Notes: a model not told the origin generated them from the sequence alone. 64,000 nucleotides of DNA from Brevundimonas sp. (GCA_027531145.1 JAPZRF010000022.1:62001-126000), one strand, 5' to 3'; positions 20,159 to 29,244 are shown, counted from the first letter of the stretch. Numbers and translations are program-made.

Positions 20159-20215
20159 TCTTGCCGCAGCCTGCAGATCGGTCGAAGGCTGGCGCAGCCC
20201 TCGCGGAGTCGGCCC

Positions 20216-20572
20216 ATGACCTTCTCGCCCTACGTCACCCCGATCGCCCTGCTGATCCTGTCAAACGTCTTCATGACCTTCGCCTGGTACGGACACCTGA
20301 AGGTCCAGGACAAGCCGCTATGGATCCTCGTGCTGGCCAGCTGGGGCATCGCCTTCTTCGAGTACTGGCTGGCGGTACCGGCTAACCGCATCGGCCATCA
20401 GGTCTATTCCGCCGCCGAGCTGAAGACGATGCAGGAGGTGATCACCCTGTCGGTGTTCGCCGTCTTCTCGGTGACCTATCTCGGCGAGCGGCTAACGGTG
20501 AACCATCTGGTCGGCTTCGCCCTGATTGCCGCCGGGGCCTGGTTCATCTTCAGGGGGCCGATCGCGACATGA
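20216..20572 (+). CDS. DMT superfamily small membrane protein (DUF486)
   Basis: A 118-residue protein with four predicted membrane helices: ALLILSNVFMTFAWYGHL, WILVLASWGIAFFEYWLAV, VITLSVFAVFSVTYLGERL and LVGFALIAAGAWFIF. This is the DUF486 family, related to small multidrug resistance-like transporters and of unsettled substrate. The next gene is an SMR protein of nearly the same size, so the two may derive from the same fold or act together. Confidence 0.85.
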   Translation: MTFSPYVTPIALLILSNVFMTFAWYGHLKVQDKPLWILVLASWGIAFFEYWLAVPANRIGHQVYSAAELKTMQEVITLSVFAVFSVTYLGERLTVNHLVGFALIAAGAWFIFRGPIAT

Positions 20573-20612
20573 GGCCCTTGCCCCGCGCGGCGATCCCGGC
20601 CATCTGGGGGCA

Positions 20613-20954
20613 ATGAGCCTGTCCTCTCTCAATCCCTGGATCGCCCTCGCCATCGCCGGCGTAATGGAGATCACCTGGGCCTCCGGCCTCAAGTTCGTCA
20701 GCCTGCAGCGCCCCCTGATCTCGGCCGCGGTCGGTGTGGCCATGCTGGCCAGCTTCTATTTCCTCTGGCTGGCGACCCAGAAGCTGCCGATCGGCACAGC
20801 CTACGCCATCTGGACCGGGATCGGCGCAGTCGGTGCCGCGACCGTGGGCATGGTTCTTTATGGGGAGCCGGCGACGGCGGCCCGCATCGTCTGCATCGTC
20901 CTGATCGTTGCCGGGATCGTCGGGTTGAAGCTGTTCTCGGGCGCGCCAGCGTGA
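20613..20954 (+). CDS. sugE: Small multidrug resistance family protein, SugE/Gdx type (guanidinium exporter)
   Basis: A 113-residue four-helix protein. IAGVMEITWASGLKF carries the essential membrane glutamate and the W-x-x-x-LK pattern of the Gdx/SugE branch, and LPIGTAYAIWTGIGAVGAA is the family signature in the third helix. Gdx proteins export guanidinium in exchange for protons. ATG 20613 is used because upstream codons lie in the previous gene. No guanidine riboswitch was recognised in the 40-nt gap. It overlaps thiD by 4 nt. Confidence 0.9.
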   Translation: MSLSSLNPWIALAIAGVMEITWASGLKFVSLQRPLISAAVGVAMLASFYFLWLATQKLPIGTAYAIWTGIGAVGAATVGMVLYGEPATAARIVCIVLIVAGIVGLKLFSGAPA

Positions 20955-21760
20955 GCGGCAGCGCTCCTGGCCAGGCTCGCGTCCTGATCATTGCCGGGTC
21001 CGACTCCGGCGGCGGGGCCGGGCTGCAGGCCGATCTGAAGGCGGTGACGCTGCTCGGGGGCTATGCCGCGACGGCGGTCACGGCGATCACGGTACAGAAC
21101 ACGCTCGGCGTCCACGGGGTGCATCCGCTGCCGCTGGACCTGATCGAGGCCCAAGCCCGGGCCGTGCTCGACGACATCGGTGCCGACGCGATCAAGACGG
21201 GCATGCTGGGCTCGGTCGAGGTGGTGGAGCGGGTCGCGGCCATCCTCGACACCAGCGCCGCCCCGGCGGTGGTCGATCCGGTCATGGTGGCCAAGGGCGG
21301 ACACTCGCTGCTGGCCGAGGCGGCTGTGGCCGCGGTGCGCGACCTGATGATCCCGCGCGCGGCGCTGCTGACCCCGAACGCCCCGGAGGCCGAGGCCCTG
21401 ACCGGGCTGGTGGCACGCGACCTCGATGGCCAGCGGCGAGCCGGGGAAGCGCTGCTCGCGCTGGGCGCGCGGGCGGTGCTGATGAAGGGCGGCCATGTGC
21501 CGGGCGATACCGTGCTCGATCTGCTGCTGACCCCGACCGGCGAGACGGTGCTGGAAGGCCCGCGCGTCGAGACGCGTCATACGCACGGCACCGGCTGCAC
21601 CCTGGCCAGCGCCTGCGCTGCGGGCCTGGCCAAAGGCCTGCGGCTGGAGCGGGCGGTGGCCGAGGCCTGGGCCTATGTCGCCGAGGCCATCCGCCAGGCT
21701 CCGGGGCTGGGCGGCGGCCACGGTCCGCTCGACCACGGCTGGCCGGTGCGCGACCGATGA
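20951..21760 (+). CDS. thiD: Hydroxymethylpyrimidine / phosphomethylpyrimidine kinase
   Basis: A 269-residue ribokinase-family enzyme that phosphorylates HMP and HMP-P for thiamine synthesis. The N-terminal AGSDSGGGAGLQADLKA substrate motif and the C-terminal HTHGTGCTLASACAAGLAKG anion-hole/catalytic motif are clear. GTG 20951 overlaps the sugE stop by 4 nt, so no TPP riboswitch can sit directly upstream. It overlaps the next gene by 4 nt. Confidence 0.95.
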   Translation: MSGSAPGQARVLIIAGSDSGGGAGLQADLKAVTLLGGYAATAVTAITVQNTLGVHGVHPLPLDLIEAQARAVLDDIGADAIKTGMLGSVEVVERVAAILDTSAAPAVVDPVMVAKGGHSLLAEAAVAAVRDLMIPRAALLTPNAPEAEALTGLVARDLDGQRRAGEALLALGARAVLMKGGHVPGDTVLDLLLTPTGETVLEGPRVETRHTHGTGCTLASACAAGLAKGLRLERAVAEAWAYVAEAIRQAPGLGGGHGPLDHGWPVRDR

Positions 21761-22554
21761 GCCCCCTCGACGCCCACTACACGACCTTTGCAAAGGACTG
21801 GGCGTCGCGCGAGGAGCTGCACCACGAGGCCGGGCTCAACCGGTTGCTGGAGGCCATGGCGCGCTGGCGCTCCAAGCGGATCGCCCGGGCCATCGTCCAG
21901 CGCGACGGGGCGGTGATCCAGGCGGGGCCGTTCGCCGGCATGGGCTATCACGACTACGCCACCTTCGGCTGCCTCGCGCCGGTGCTGCTGGGGTCCTACG
22001 AGCAGGAACTGCACCCGCACATCCTCGCCCTGCGCGACGCCGGTCTGAAGCGGATTGTCGATATCGGCTGCGCCGAGGGGCACTATGCCGTCGGCCTGGC
22101 GCGCCTGTTGCCAGACGTTGTGGTGCACGCCTACGACGTGGACCCGAGGGCGCAGGCGGCCTGCGCACGGCTGGCGGCGATGAACGGGGTGGAGGACCGG
22201 GTGAAGGTTGCCGGCCTCTTTCGCGGCGAGGACTTCGCCGCCGTGGCCGGAGTCGACACGCTTGTCATGATGGACGCGGAGGGGGCGGAGGATGACCTCC
22301 TTGATCCGCAGGCCTGGCCGGCGCTGCAGACGGTACGTCTGATCGTCGAGACCCACGACATCTTCCGGCCGGGGGTGAAGGATCGGCTGGTTGCCCGCTT
22401 CGCGCCCAGCCACCACATCGAAGTGGTGGAGAACGCGCCGCGACTCGGAGCCCGCCCCGAATGGCTGACCCCGCTGAGCGGGCTCGACCAGCTGATCGCC
22501 ATGTGGGAGTGGCGCCGCGCCCCCACGCCCTGGCTGGTGATGAGCCCGCGATGA
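21757..22554 (+). CDS. Class I SAM-dependent methyltransferase-like protein
   Basis: A 265-residue protein with a Rossmann methyltransferase core. Motif I is IVDIGCAEGHYAVGLARLL, followed by VHAYDVDPRAQAACARL (motif II acid) and TLVMMDAEGAEDDLL in the motif IV position. The N-terminal about 85 residues form a helical substrate cap. The target is not evident; resemblance to FkbM-type enzymes is weak. It is translationally coupled to thiD and to the nucleotidyltransferase gene by 4-nt overlaps. Confidence 0.78.
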   Translation: MSPLDAHYTTFAKDWASREELHHEAGLNRLLEAMARWRSKRIARAIVQRDGAVIQAGPFAGMGYHDYATFGCLAPVLLGSYEQELHPHILALRDAGLKRIVDIGCAEGHYAVGLARLLPDVVVHAYDVDPRAQAACARLAAMNGVEDRVKVAGLFRGEDFAAVAGVDTLVMMDAEGAEDDLLDPQAWPALQTVRLIVETHDIFRPGVKDRLVARFAPSHHIEVVENAPRLGARPEWLTPLSGLDQLIAMWEWRRAPTPWLVMSPR

Positions 22555-23132
22555 GCGACGCCGCTGCCCTGGTCGCCTGCCTGCGCGACAGCCCCCGGGT
22601 CATGCAGGTCCTGACGATCTTGCGCGACCTCGACCTGCCTGACTGGCGACTCGTCTCCGGCGCGGTGTTCCAGACCGTCTGGAACGCCCGCACGGGTCGC
22701 GCGCCCGACTACGGGCTGAAGGATTTCGACATCGGCTACTTCGACCCGGACACCAGCTGGGACGCCGAGGATGTGGTCATCCGCCGGGTCGCCGCCGCCT
22801 TCGACGCTGACCTGTCGCCGCTGGTCGAGGTGCGCAACCAGGCGCGGGTGCACCTGTGGTTCGACAAGCGCTTCGGCGAGCCCTACACCGCCTTGGCCTC
22901 GACGGATGAGGCGCTGACCCGCTTCGTCTGTCCCGCCTTCGCTATCGGGGTGCGGATGGAGTCGGACGACACCATCAGTGTCGCCGCGCCGTTCGGGCTG
23001 GATGATGTGTTCGGTATGGTGCTGCGGCCCAACCCGACCCGCGGGGCCGCGCGGGGGTGGGACCGGGTCGTCGCCTCGGCCAAGGCGCGCTGGCCCGAAC
23101 TGACCGTCATCGCCCTGGAGACCGCCCTATGA
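22551..23132 (+). CDS. Nucleotidyltransferase family protein (DUF925)
   Basis: A 193-residue protein. ATG 22551 overlaps the upstream stop as ATGA, so the longer frame is rejected. The segment [26 protein letters not shown] holds the nucleotidyltransferase pattern of the NTP_transf_6 group, with the acidic pair in [25 protein letters not shown] is another conserved block. The family is widespread but its substrate is unknown. It lies in the thiD to PhzF string of overlapping genes. Confidence 0.8.
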   Translation: MSDAAALVACLRDSPRVMQVLTILRDLDLPDWRLVSGAVFQTVWNARTGRAPDYGLKDFDIGYFDPDTSWDAEDVVIRRVAAAFDADLSPLVEVRNQARVHLWFDKRFGEPYTALASTDEALTRFVCPAFAIGVRMESDDTISVAAPFGLDDVFGMVLRPNPTRGAARGWDRVVASAKARWPELTVIALETAL

Positions 23133-23965
23133 TCCTGCGCCAGTGGACCGTCGACGCCTTCGCGGCCGCGCCCTTCCGGGGCAATCCTGCCTGCGTCGTC
23201 GAGCCGTTCGACGTCTGGCCCGATGCCGTCTGGATGCAGGCGCTGGCGATGGAGAACAACCAGGCGGAGACCGCCTTCCTGCGCCGCACGGCCGACCCGG
23301 CGCGCTTCGACCTGCGCTGGTTCACCCCGACAATGGAAGTCGAGCTTTGCGGCCACGCCACCCTCGCCTCGGCCCATGTGCTGTTCGCCGAGCTGGGCGT
23401 GGTTGCCCGGGCCCTGACCTTTGACACCCTCTCCGGTCCGCTCATCGTCACTCGCGAGGGGGAGGCCTACGCCATGGATTTCCCGGCCGATCCGCCACAC
23501 CGGACCGCCCTGCCCGAGGAGCTGGCGGAGGCGCTGGGCGTGACCCCGCTCGAGGTCTGGGCGGCCCGCTACCTGGTGGCGATACTGCCGGATGCAGCGA
23601 CCGTGCGCGGGCTGATGCCCGACATCGGGGCTCTGCAGCGAATCGCCGGTGAGGCGACCGGCGGCAAGGGCAACATCGTCGTGGCGGCCCTCTCGGACGA
23701 TCCGGCTTACGATGTGGTGGACCGCTTTTTCGCCCCGGGCTCCGGCGTGGCCGAGGACCCCGCGACCGGGTCGGCCCATTGCATCCTCGCGCCCCTGTAT
23801 GCGGAGCGCCTCGGCCGGCCGGACGCGCGCTTCCTGCAGGCATTCCCGGGCCGGGGCGGCGAAATTGTCACTCGCATGCAGGGGGACCGGGTCATCCTCG
23901 GCGGGCGAGCAGTGACGACGGTCGAAGCCCGCCTGCGCCTGGACACGGCTTCCGCCGCCGCCTGA
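23129..23965 (+). CDS. PhzF family isomerase/epimerase
   Basis: A 278-residue protein with the two-domain diaminopimelate-epimerase-like fold. The catalytic glutamate lies in NNQAETAFL, and the second-domain signature is [41 protein letters not shown] is the central PhzF block. Members isomerise small acids, including the phenazine precursor DHHA, but most are of unknown role and nothing here suggests phenazine synthesis. The start ATG 23129 overlaps the previous stop. Confidence 0.9.
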   Translation: MILRQWTVDAFAAAPFRGNPACVVEPFDVWPDAVWMQALAMENNQAETAFLRRTADPARFDLRWFTPTMEVELCGHATLASAHVLFAELGVVARALTFDTLSGPLIVTREGEAYAMDFPADPPHRTALPEELAEALGVTPLEVWAARYLVAILPDAATVRGLMPDIGALQRIAGEATGGKGNIVVAALSDDPAYDVVDRFFAPGSGVAEDPATGSAHCILAPLYAERLGRPDARFLQAFPGRGGEIVTRMQGDRVILGGRAVTTVEARLRLDTASAAA

Positions 23966-23982
23966 AGAGCGGCTACAGTCGC

Positions 23983-24001
23983 TGTTCAGCCGGCATTCAG
24001 C
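23983..24001 (+). promoter_or_regulatory. Direct repeat (TTCAGC, 11-bp period) upstream of the PepSY/two-component operon
   Basis: GTTCAGC at 23984-23990 and ATTCAGC at 23995-24001 repeat with an 11-bp period, the spacing bound by OmpR/PhoB-family response regulators. The site is about 25 nt upstream of the PepSY gene, and CCTAGACT near 24009-24016 could serve as a -10 element. This suggests autoregulation by the regulator encoded at 24361-25041. It is a pattern-based inference. Confidence 0.4.
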
Positions 24002-24024
24002 GCCGCTGCCCTAGACTCGACGAC

Positions 24025-24360
24025 ATGAGCCAGCTTCGCCCCCTTTCCGGCCCGCTCGTGGCCCTCGCCCTCGGGGCCGTTACGGCGGCGCTACCGGCGG
24101 GTGGGGCCCAGACCCAGGTGGCCGGTCCTTTCGCAACTCAGCTGCGCCAGAGCGAGGCGCGCGAGGAGACGCGCGAGGGCCGGCGCATGGAGCTGGGCGA
24201 GCTGCTGCGCCGCGTCGCCGCCGGACGTCCCGGGCGCATGGTGCCCGGCGGCGTCCAGCCACGCGGCGACGCCTATGTGATCCAGTGGGAGTATCCCGGG
24301 GGCCGCGTCGTCGATATCACCGTCGACGCGCGCACGGCCCGTGTGCTCGAGGAGCGATGA
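24025..24360 (+). CDS. Exported PepSY-domain protein
   Basis: A 111-residue protein. ATG 24025 begins a signal peptide (PLVALALGAVTAALPAGGAQ); upstream in-frame sequence belongs to the phzF-like gene. The mature part is short, with GDAYVIQWEYPGGRVVDITVDARTARVLEE matching in pattern the PepSY fold that ends in a V-D-A-x-T-G-x-V-L motif. PepSY proteins placed before two-component genes are thought to act as periplasmic sensors or inhibitors. Its stop abuts the regulator ATG with no gap. Confidence 0.75.
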   Translation: MSQLRPLSGPLVALALGAVTAALPAGGAQTQVAGPFATQLRQSEAREETREGRRMELGELLRRVAAGRPGRMVPGGVQPRGDAYVIQWEYPGGRVVDITVDARTARVLEER

Positions 24361-25041
24361 ATGCGCGTGCTTCTGGTTGAGGATGACGCCGATCTTTCGC
24401 GGCAACTGAAGGCGGCGCTGGGCGACGCCGGCTATGCGGTGGATCACGCCCCCGACGGCGAGGAGGCCTGGTTCCTGGGCGGCACTGAACCCTATGACGT
24501 TGTGGTGCTGGATCTCGGTCTGCCCAAGATCGATGGCGTGTCGGTGCTCGAGCGCTGGCGCCGCGAGGGCAAGACCACGCCGGTGCTGATCCTGACGGCG
24601 CGCGGGGCCTGGTCGGACAAGGTTTCGGGCTTCGATGCCGGGGCCGACGACTATCTGACCAAGCCGTTCCATACCGAGGAGCTGCTGGCGCGACTGCGGG
24701 CACTGCTTCGGCGCTCGGCCGGCCACGCCCAGGCGACCCTGACCTGCGGCGGGCTGCGGCTCGACCCGAGGGCGGCCAGGGCCAGCGTTGCGGGTGAGCC
24801 GCTACGTCTGACCAGTCTTGAGTACCGCCTGCTGCATTATCTGATGATGCACCAGTGCCGGGTCATCAGCCGTACCGAACTGGTCGAGCATCTGTACGAC
24901 CAGGACTTCGACCGCGACTCCAATACCATCGAGGTGTTCGTCGGCCGGCTGCGCAAGAAGATCGGCCCGGACCGGATCGAGACGGTGCGCGGGCTGGGCT
25001 ACCGCCTGACCCCGCTGGCCGGCGAGCCCGAAGCCGCGTGA
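24361..25041 (+). CDS. OmpR-family response regulator (PhoP-like)
   Basis: A 226-residue regulator. The receiver domain has the acidic pocket (EDD at 7-9), the phospho-acceptor Asp51 in VVLDLGLPKIDG, the Thr of ILTARG and the Lys in YLTKPF. The C-terminal winged helix (about 130-220) shows LTSLEYRLLHYLM and TIEVFVGRLRKKIG. The kinase gene overlaps its stop by 4 nt. The pair resembles PhoP/PhoQ, but the stimulus is unknown. Confidence 0.92.
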   Translation: MRVLLVEDDADLSRQLKAALGDAGYAVDHAPDGEEAWFLGGTEPYDVVVLDLGLPKIDGVSVLERWRREGKTTPVLILTARGAWSDKVSGFDAGADDYLTKPFHTEELLARLRALLRRSAGHAQATLTCGGLRLDPRAARASVAGEPLRLTSLEYRLLHYLMMHQCRVISRTELVEHLYDQDFDRDSNTIEVFVGRLRKKIGPDRIETVRGLGYRLTPLAGEPEAA

Positions 25042-26453
25042 CCCGGCTGCCGGCTGGGTTGCGCTGGCCGGTCGGGGTAGTCCGGCCGGGCCGCTCTCTG
25101 TCCCTGCGCCTGATCTGGCTGGCCACGGCCTGGATCGCCGCCGCCCTGATCCTGACCGGCTATGTGCTGACCTCGCAGTTCCAGGAGTCGGGCCTGCGCC
25201 GTCTCAGCGGCGTCCTGAACACGACGCTGGACGCCCTGGTGGTAGCCTCGGCCCGAGCGCCAGACGTGGCACAGACACCGCAGATCATGGACCAGCAGAC
25301 GCTCGATATCTTCTCGGGCAAGTACTGGACCATCGCTGTCCCGGATGATGAGGGGGGCCTGCGGCCCGTGGCCCGGTCCCGCTCGCTTTGGGATTCCGAT
25401 CTCGAAATCCCGTCAGGGCTGTTCGAGCGGCTGGAGGCCTCGCCCGGGGCCGTTATCACCTACAACGACATCGGCCCAAACGACGAGCCGGTGCGGGTCG
25501 CGGCCACCCTGAAGGAGATCGCCAGCCGGGGCGACCGGGTGGTCTATCTGGCGGCCATTGATCGCTCCAACATCGACATCGATACGGCTCAGTTCGCCCG
25601 GCTAACGTGGACGGCGCTGGGGCTGCTCGGCGTCGGCCTGATCGCCGCCGTGCTGTTCCAGGTGCGGATCGGGCTACGGCCCCTCTACGACCTGCAGACC
25701 GAGATCGCCGATGTGCGCAAGGGCAAGGCGGCGCGGGTGCAGCGGCCCTATCCGCGCGAAATCCAGCCGCTGGCGGAACAGGTCAATCGGCTGCTGGAGC
25801 ACAATCATGAGGTGGTCGAGCGACAGCGCACCCATGTCGGCAACCTCGCGCACGCTCTGAAGACCCCGCTGTCGGTGTTGCTTGCCGAGGTCAACGGCCA
25901 CGAGGGCGCGCTGCCGGACCTGGTCCGGCGCCAGACCGAGGTGATGAAGAACCAGGTCGATCATCACCTGCGTCGTGCACGCGCCGCCGCGCGCGCCCAG
26001 TCCAGCGGCGAGCGCACCTCGGTGCCCGAGGTGCTCGACGAGCTGGCGGTGATGATCGAGCGGGTGCTGCAGGACAAGAACCTTGAGATCGACTGGCGCG
26101 CCCCCGAGGACCTGTGCTTTCGCGGCGAGCGGCAGGACCTGCAGGAGATCCTCGGCAATCTGATCGAGAACGCCGGCAAGTGGTCGCGACGGCGCGTGCG
26201 CGCCCTCGCCGGGCCGGCGGGCGCGGGGCGGCTGGTCGTGGTGGTTGAGGATGATGGCCCCGGGGTGCCGGAGGCCCAGCGGGCGGAGATCCTGCGCCGC
26301 GGCACCCGCGCGGATGAGGCCACGCCCGGATCGGGCCTGGGACTGGCCATCGTCGACGAGCTGACCCGGGCCTACGGCGGGCGGCTCACGCTCGCCGAGA
26401 GCGAGCTTGGCGGCCTCAAGGCGGTGCTGGAGTTGCCGGCGGCCGAGGCCTGA
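25038..26453 (+). CDS. PhoQ-like membrane sensor histidine kinase
   Basis: A 471-residue kinase started at GTG 25038 (GTGA overlap). Two membrane helices (about 25-47, LIWLATAWIAAALILTGYVL, and about 190-215, WTALGLLGVGLIAAVLF) bracket a periplasmic domain. A HAMP-like linker is followed by the H-box NLAHALKTPLSVLLAEV, matching the PhoQ-type HALKTPL. The N-box (EILGNLIENAGKW) and G-boxes (VEDDGPGVP, GSGLGLAIV) are intact. It is the partner of the regulator just upstream. Confidence 0.92.
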   Translation: MTRLPAGLRWPVGVVRPGRSLSLRLIWLATAWIAAALILTGYVLTSQFQESGLRRLSGVLNTTLDALVVASARAPDVAQTPQIMDQQTLDIFSGKYWTIAVPDDEGGLRPVARSRSLWDSDLEIPSGLFERLEASPGAVITYNDIGPNDEPVRVAATLKEIASRGDRVVYLAAIDRSNIDIDTAQFARLTWTALGLLGVGLIAAVLFQVRIGLRPLYDLQTEIADVRKGKAARVQRPYPREIQPLAEQVNRLLEHNHEVVERQRTHVGNLAHALKTPLSVLLAEVNGHEGALPDLVRRQTEVMKNQVDHHLRRARAAARAQSSGERTSVPEVLDELAVMIERVLQDKNLEIDWRAPEDLCFRGERQDLQEILGNLIENAGKWSRRRVRALAGPAGAGRLVVVVEDDGPGVPEAQRAEILRRGTRADEATPGSGLGLAIVDELTRAYGGRLTLAESELGGLKAVLELPAAEA

Positions 26454-26540
26454 GCCGGTTTCACCCGAGCGAGCGCCAACTGAGCATTCATTAACCAGAG
26501 GGCTCCAGACTAGCGCCTTCCGTAGTTTGGGGAGCTCGGA

Positions 26541-27881
26541 ATGTCCGCCCTCACGGCCGCCCAGTTGGCCGGTGTTGCGCAGCTGGTGGAGATGGTCCCG
26601 GACGCGGTGCTGACGCGTCTGGCAGAGGCCGTGTCCCTGATGCACAGCGCCCGCGCGGAAACCCTGGCGCAAATGATCGCGCACGAAGGCCGCGACCGCG
26701 AACGCCGCGCCATCGCTTTCGGGGCGGTACTGCCGCTGTTCAGTCCCCGTGCGGACGGCTTTCCAACGGATGTCTATCCCCGTCGGACGCTGGCGCGGCT
26801 TTGGAAGCTGGTGAGCGCACCGGAGCCGGAGCTCACCCATTGCCTCGACATGATCGGTACCGAGGATTTCGTCATCAACCAGATCAGCGAACAGTACCTG
26901 CGAGCCGCCGCCTGTGCCCTGCGTGAGACTCCGCAGGTTTGCTGGCCCGACGGATCGGACGAGCACCGCGAGCGCCTGGCCCGGCTGTTCGAGCTCGCGC
27001 CGCTTATGCGGCGCGCCGCCGAGCGCCTCGACGAGTGGATCCAGCGGCCGGATGAAGATCGGGTGGCGGAGCTCCGGGTCTTGTTCGCCCAGGCGGCCGA
27101 ACAGTTCCCGGACGGACCGGAGCGTCTGGTTGAGCTGATGTTTGCGCACCTCCCAAAGGCACCGCCCGTGCTGCGCATCCTGACGCTCAGCGCCGAGGCG
27201 GCGGCGCACAGCGACGTGCTGTCGCACTCGGAGCTTGGACCCTTCGTCGACACCCTGCTGCAGGCGACGGAGACCCGGGTGGCGGCGGTCGAGGCCTTTG
27301 TCGCGGCCCCGGCGCGCGATCAGGTTCGCGCTGCGGTCGCCGCCATCGGCTGGTGCGCCGACGTGCTCCGGGAGATGCGTCTGACCGTCAAGCCGGAGCC
27401 GTCCAGCGCGTGGGGCGTGGCGGTGCAGGGCATGCAACTGCGCATCGAGCGTCAGGCGATCGCCGCGCTCGAGACCGGGGCGGAGCTTGTCGAGATGGTC
27501 TTCCCCCTCGTCCGGCCCAAGTCGGCTCCCAAGATGGCGTCTGCCTCGCCCGATCTGACTGCCCCGTCCGAGGCGTCGGACATCGAGGTGGCGATGAGCC
27601 TGCTGGGCGCGATCGACCAGGCGCGTGTGACCCTCAGCGAGTTCGGCTGCGAGGGCGTGCGCCGCGCCATCATGAAGGGCGTGACCAGCCATCTGGCGGA
27701 ATTCACCGAGAAGGGGCTGCTGAAGCCGACCAAGGCCGGCCCCAACGGGCTGAAACTGCTGCGGCGCGCCGCCGATGTCCTTCGCGCCATCGGCGAGAAA
27801 GAGCTGGCCCGCGCCGTGCTGCGGCGACTCGACGCCCGGCTGAATGACGCAGGCATGGCATCGTCGGACGCGATCGCCTAG
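26541..27881 (+). CDS. Conserved-looking protein of unknown function, all-helical
   Basis: A 446-residue protein that I do not recognise. It has no signal peptide, membrane helix or catalytic motif. Composition and periodicity indicate amphipathic helices throughout, with blocks such as RERLARLFELAPLMRRAAER, DRVAELRVLFAQAAEQF and LKLLRRAADVLRAIGEKELA. A low-complexity spacer rich in Ser/Pro (KSAPKMASASPDLTAPSEAS) divides it near residue 335. Codon use matches the core genes, so it is likely long resident. It has 87 nt upstream of its ATG (GGGGAGC box) and ends 9 nt before ccmI. Confidence 0.8.
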   Translation: MSALTAAQLAGVAQLVEMVPDAVLTRLAEAVSLMHSARAETLAQMIAHEGRDRERRAIAFGAVLPLFSPRADGFPTDVYPRRTLARLWKLVSAPEPELTHCLDMIGTEDFVINQISEQYLRAAACALRETPQVCWPDGSDEHRERLARLFELAPLMRRAAERLDEWIQRPDEDRVAELRVLFAQAAEQFPDGPERLVELMFAHLPKAPPVLRILTLSAEAAAHSDVLSHSELGPFVDTLLQATETRVAAVEAFVAAPARDQVRAAVAAIGWCADVLREMRLTVKPEPSSAWGVAVQGMQLRIERQAIAALETGAELVEMVFPLVRPKSAPKMASASPDLTAPSEASDIEVAMSLLGAIDQARVTLSEFGCEGVRRAIMKGVTSHLAEFTEKGLLKPTKAGPNGLKLLRRAADVLRAIGEKELARAVLRRLDARLNDAGMASSDAIA

Positions 27882-27890
27882 ACGAAGGCC

Positions 27891-28703
27891 ATGATGGCCT
27901 TCTGGATGCTATCCGGCGTGGCGTCGGCACTCGCGGCCTGGATCCTGCTGACCTTTGCGCGCCGCGGCGAGGACATGCCGGTCGGCGTCCCCGATCCGCA
28001 GCATGAGCTGGACGAGCTGGAGCGTTTGCGCGCCCGTGGTCTGATGAGCGACGAGGCCCATGCCGTGGCCCACGCCGAGGCCGCCCGTCGCCTGCTGCGC
28101 GAGACCCCGGTTGGCGAGGCACCGCTGCGTCCCCGCCCGCGCGATCGGCTGTGGGCCGCGGGCACGGCCGCCGCCACGGCCGCCGCGGCGCTCGGGCTCT
28201 ATCTGGTGCTTGGTGCCCCGGGCTATCCGGATCGACCGCATGCCGTGCGTGTCGCGCAGTGGGCGCAGATGCCGGAGCTTCTGGAGCCCGACCAGCTGGC
28301 CGCGGTGATGACTGCGGCGGTGGCGGAGCGGCCGACGGATCCCGAGGCCCAGGCCATGCTGGGGGCCGCGCGCTTCACCGCCGGCGATCCGCTCGGTGCC
28401 GCCTCGGCTTTCCGGCGCGTCGTGATTCTGCAGCCGGACAACGCCCAGGCCTGGGCGCGGCTGGGCGAGTCGCTGGTGCGGGCCGCCAAAGGGACCGTCG
28501 GCGGCGACGCCGAGGCTGCCTTCCTTGAAGCGATCCGGCTGGATCCGCAGCAGGGCGGAGCGCGCTACTATCTCGGAGAACTGGCGCTGCAGCGCGGTGA
28601 CCTCGAAGAGGCGCGCACCCTGTGGGGCCCGCTGATCGACGTGCTCTCGCCCTCCGACCCGCGCCGGGCGGACCTGATCGCGCGGCTGGAGGCGGCGTCG
28701 TGA
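27891..28703 (+). CDS. ccmI: Cytochrome c maturation protein CcmI
   Basis: A 270-residue protein with two membrane segments (about residues 1-20 and 85-105, AAGTAAATAAAALGLYLVL). The cytoplasmic loop between them has the CcmI pattern (ELERLRARGLMSDEAHAVAHAEAARRLL broadly). The C-terminal part carries TPR-like repeats (AMLGAARFTAGDPLGAASAF, AWARLGESLVRAAKG, YYLGELALQRGDLEEA). CcmI chaperones apocytochrome c to the haem ligation complex. It heads the ccmI-ccmE-ccmF-ccmH order. Confidence 0.88.
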   Translation: MMAFWMLSGVASALAAWILLTFARRGEDMPVGVPDPQHELDELERLRARGLMSDEAHAVAHAEAARRLLRETPVGEAPLRPRPRDRLWAAGTAAATAAAALGLYLVLGAPGYPDRPHAVRVAQWAQMPELLEPDQLAAVMTAAVAERPTDPEAQAMLGAARFTAGDPLGAASAFRRVVILQPDNAQAWARLGESLVRAAKGTVGGDAEAAFLEAIRLDPQQGGARYYLGELALQRGDLEEARTLWGPLIDVLSPSDPRRADLIARLEAAS

Positions 28704-28746
28704 CACCTTTTCCCCGGGCGGGCCTGCGCCTATCAGGCGGGCGGTC

Positions 28747-29244
28747 ATGAGCTGGCTTCCCAAATCTCCCAAGGCGCGCCGTCGGCTGTGGATTGTCACG
28801 GCGATCGCCCCTGTGCTGGCCCTCGCCGTCGGCCTGTCGCTGTGGGCCATGAGCGACCGCGTGACCTTCTTCGTCACGCCGGCCGAGGCTACCCCGGAGA
28901 CTGCGCCCGCCGGACGGCTGATGCGGCTCGGGGGTCTGGTCGAGGCCGGCAGCGTGGCCCACGGGGCGGACGGTCAGGTGCGCTTCGTGGTCGGGGACGG
29001 CGACGCGACCACGCCGGTAGTCTACCAGGGCGATCTGCCGGACCTGTTCCGCGAGGGGCAGGGCATTGTTGCCGAAGGCGTGTTCCTCGCCGACCGCACC
29101 TTTGAGGCGCGTCAGGTGCTGGCCAAGCACGACGAAACCTACATGCCGCGCGAGATCGCAGACCGCCTGAAGGAACGCGGCGATTGGCGTCCCGAGACCG
29201 GCGAAGCCGCGCCGCTGCGCGCCCTGAAAGGCGACACACGGTGA
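28747..29244 (+). CDS. ccmE: Haem chaperone CcmE
   Basis: A 165-residue protein with an N-terminal membrane anchor (LWIVTAIAPVLALAVGLSLW) and a periplasmic OB-fold. The C-terminal HDETYMP motif contains the histidine that binds haem covalently and the following tyrosine. It receives haem from CcmC and passes it to CcmF. The stop is overlapped by the ccmF GTG. Confidence 0.95.
   Translation: MSWLPKSPKARRRLWIVTAIAPVLALAVGLSLWAMSDRVTFFVTPAEATPETAPAGRLMRLGGLVEAGSVAHGADGQVRFVVGDGDATTPVVYQGDLPDLFREGQGIVAEGVFLADRTFEARQVLAKHDETYMPREIADRLKERGDWRPETGEAAPLRALKGDTR

Noticed and set aside
20955-21000. TPP riboswitch for thiD
   Set aside because: thiD overlaps sugE by 4 nt, leaving no leader.
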